From: an uncultured Bacilli bacterium
GTDB lineage: Bacteria > Bacillota_I > Bacilli_A > RF39 > UBA660
DNA: 6,708 nt
Direction: 5' to 3'
NCBI GenBank assembly: GCA_934098745.1
Contig: CAKOPG010000030.1
Location: 1 to 6,708 of the forward strand
The position numbers were made by a program, and so were the translations under genes. This document shows, piece by piece, positions 5,716 through 6,708 of this stretch. The notes beneath the pieces were generated by a model. The model did no database searches. It saw only the letters and a list, made by a program, of their open reading frames with translations, and had not been told where the DNA came from. Each line of letters begins with the position of its first letter. The stretch's first letter is position 1.

Positions 5716-6708
5716 TTATTGTATTCTAGTATCTATATCAAAATTATTTTTAATCCATTCTTTAGCTTCTTGAGAACCAACAATTATATCACATGATTTA
5801 GGAAAATAAGAAAACATATCTCTTTTACCTTCATCTGTAATATTGTTAAAAGTAAAACCTTTAATGTTAAGTAATGTAAGCTTACTGCAAACCAAAAACA
5901 TATAACTCATATCAGTTACCACTGCCGTATCAAAATTACTCAAATCTAAGATTGTGAGACCTTTACACTGATAAAACATATAACTCATATTAGTTACTTT
6001 TGATGTATCAAAGTTGCTCATGTCTAAAGTTGTAAGACTTTGACAATTATAAAACATCAAACGCATATCGGTTACCTTTGACGTATCGAAATGACTAACA
6101 TCTAAGGTAGCCAGTTTCTTACATTCTACAAACATATAACTCATATTAATTACATTCGAAGTATTAAAATTGCTAATATCTAAAACAGTGAGACTACTGC
6201 ATTGATAAAACAAAGAACTCATATCAGTCACCTTTGAAGTATCAAAATGACTGACATTTAAAGTTGTGAGTTTAAAACATTCACCAAACATAGAACTCAT
6301 GTTAGTTACATTCGAAGTATCAAAATTGTCGACGTTTATGGTAGTAAGACTATTGCAATGTCTAAACATACCCTTCATATTGGTTACTTTTGAGGTATTA
6401 AAATGACTGACATCTAAAGTAGCAAGTTTACCACAGTTGTAAAACATATATTCCATCATTATTACATTCGAGGTGTTAAAATTACTGACATCCAAAGTTG
6501 TAAGATCGTTACAAGAATAAAACATTCTTTCCATAGTTGTTACTTTTGACGTATCAAAATATTCCATACAATTTATACTTACCAAGTTAGTCATACCTGC
6601 AAATACATATCTTGAATTTGGATTGGCATACACCACATCATTAACAGAACCTATATAAAAATCATAAGAGCCAGATACACTTGATTCATAATAATAGGCC
6701 ATGATTGT
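5716..6708 (-). CDS. BspA-like (DUF285/PARCEL) repeat protein, 5' end cut by the window
   Basis: The frame is open to the right edge. The first visible codons read Thr-Ile-Met-Ala-Tyr, matching the internal NETIMAYYY of the 5093-3414 protein, so the Met at 6702 is not the true start and the gene begins outside the window. The 330 visible residues contain (counted from Met 6702) YIGSVNDVVYANPNS (16-30), one 27-residue and eight exact 26-residue repeats (40-274), and a cap with SCDIIVGSQEAKEWIKNNF (303-321). This is nearly the same cap as in the downstream paralogue, but the array is one repeat shorter and its internal order differs. By analogy the missing part should hold a pilin stem and a prepilin leader; this is an inference. 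No C-terminal anchor or sorting motif is present. Confidence 0.88.
   Translation of the reverse strand, partial: TIMAYYYESSVSGSYDFYIGSVNDVVYANPNSRYVFAGMTNLVSINCMEYFDTSKVTTMERMFYSCNDLTTLDVSNFNTSNVIMMEYMFYNCGKLATLDVSHFNTSKVTNMKGMFRHCNSLTTINVDNFDTSNVTNMSSMFGECFKLTTLNVSHFDTSKVTDMSSLFYQCSSLTVLDISNFNTSNVINMSYMFVECKKLATLDVSHFDTSKVTDMRLMFYNCQSLTTLDMSNFDTSKVTNMSYMFYQCKGLTILDLSNFDTAVVTDMSYMFLVCSKLTLLNIKGFTFNNITDEGKRDMFSYFPKSCDIIVGSQEAKEWIKNNFDIDTRIQ
5881..6585 (-). repeat. Array of 78-bp PARCEL-type repeats (second array)
   Basis: There is one 81-base first unit and then eight units of exactly 78 bases (6504-5881). The palindromic core recurs at 5921, 5999, 6077 and every 78 bases to 6545, with intact TTTGA/TCAAA arms at 5999, 6233 and 6545. 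Units 1-6 alternate between a form with SNF or DNF plus TSNV and a form with SHF plus TSKV. This gives a two-unit (156-base) higher-order period not seen in the first array. Confidence 0.92.

Noticed and set aside
3579..6585. CRISPR-like array or diversity-generating retroelement
   Set aside because: The repeats are contiguous 78-base coding units with no unique spacers. No reverse transcriptase or template repeat is visible in the window.
6700..6702. ATG at 6702 as the true start of the right-hand BspA-type gene
   Set aside because: The frame stays open to the edge and codes Thr-Ile before the Met, exactly as inside the complete paralogue. The gene is cut by the window and does not start there.

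Overview
This strongly AT-rich window has short intergenic gaps, good Shine-Dalgarno sites and ordinary TGG tryptophan codons. These features suggest a low-GC, wall-bearing member of the Firmicutes/Bacilli, perhaps one of the uncultured small-genome gut lineages. That placement is an inference from composition, the SEDS gene and the surface-protein families; no marker gene is present to fix it.

Left part (1-1670): a small hypothetical gene on the minus strand (54-350) with its own terminator is divergent from a plus-strand SEDS-family gene (FtsW/RodA/SpoVE, 518-1648, TTG start). The 167-base gap between them carries weak promoter-like boxes and an 18-base dyad. The SEDS gene ends in a hairpin that can terminate transcription from both sides.

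Right part (1671-6708): one minus-strand operon-like run, read right to left, of type IV prepilin-like genes. It is built from a repeated two-gene cassette: a small prepilin of about 190 residues with a five-residue leader, then after 13 bases a second prepilin whose N-terminal stem is conserved but whose C-terminal domain is exchanged. One complete cassette (5685-3414) ends in a 26-residue BspA-like leucine-rich repeat array (PARCEL / DUF285 type). The next (3384-1671) carries a cysteine-containing glycine-rich domain of the kind found on tail fibres and surface proteins. A third, cut by the right edge (5716-6708), is the C-terminal part of another BspA-type protein nearly identical to the first at both ends of its array.

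Taken together, the operon looks like a set of minor pilins or pseudopilins that put different adhesive domains on a thin filament or at the membrane surface. Gene duplication, gene conversion of the stems and change in repeat number appear to diversify the tips. Assembly genes (ATPase, platform protein, prepilin peptidase) are not in the window, so the machine that would use these pilins is inferred.
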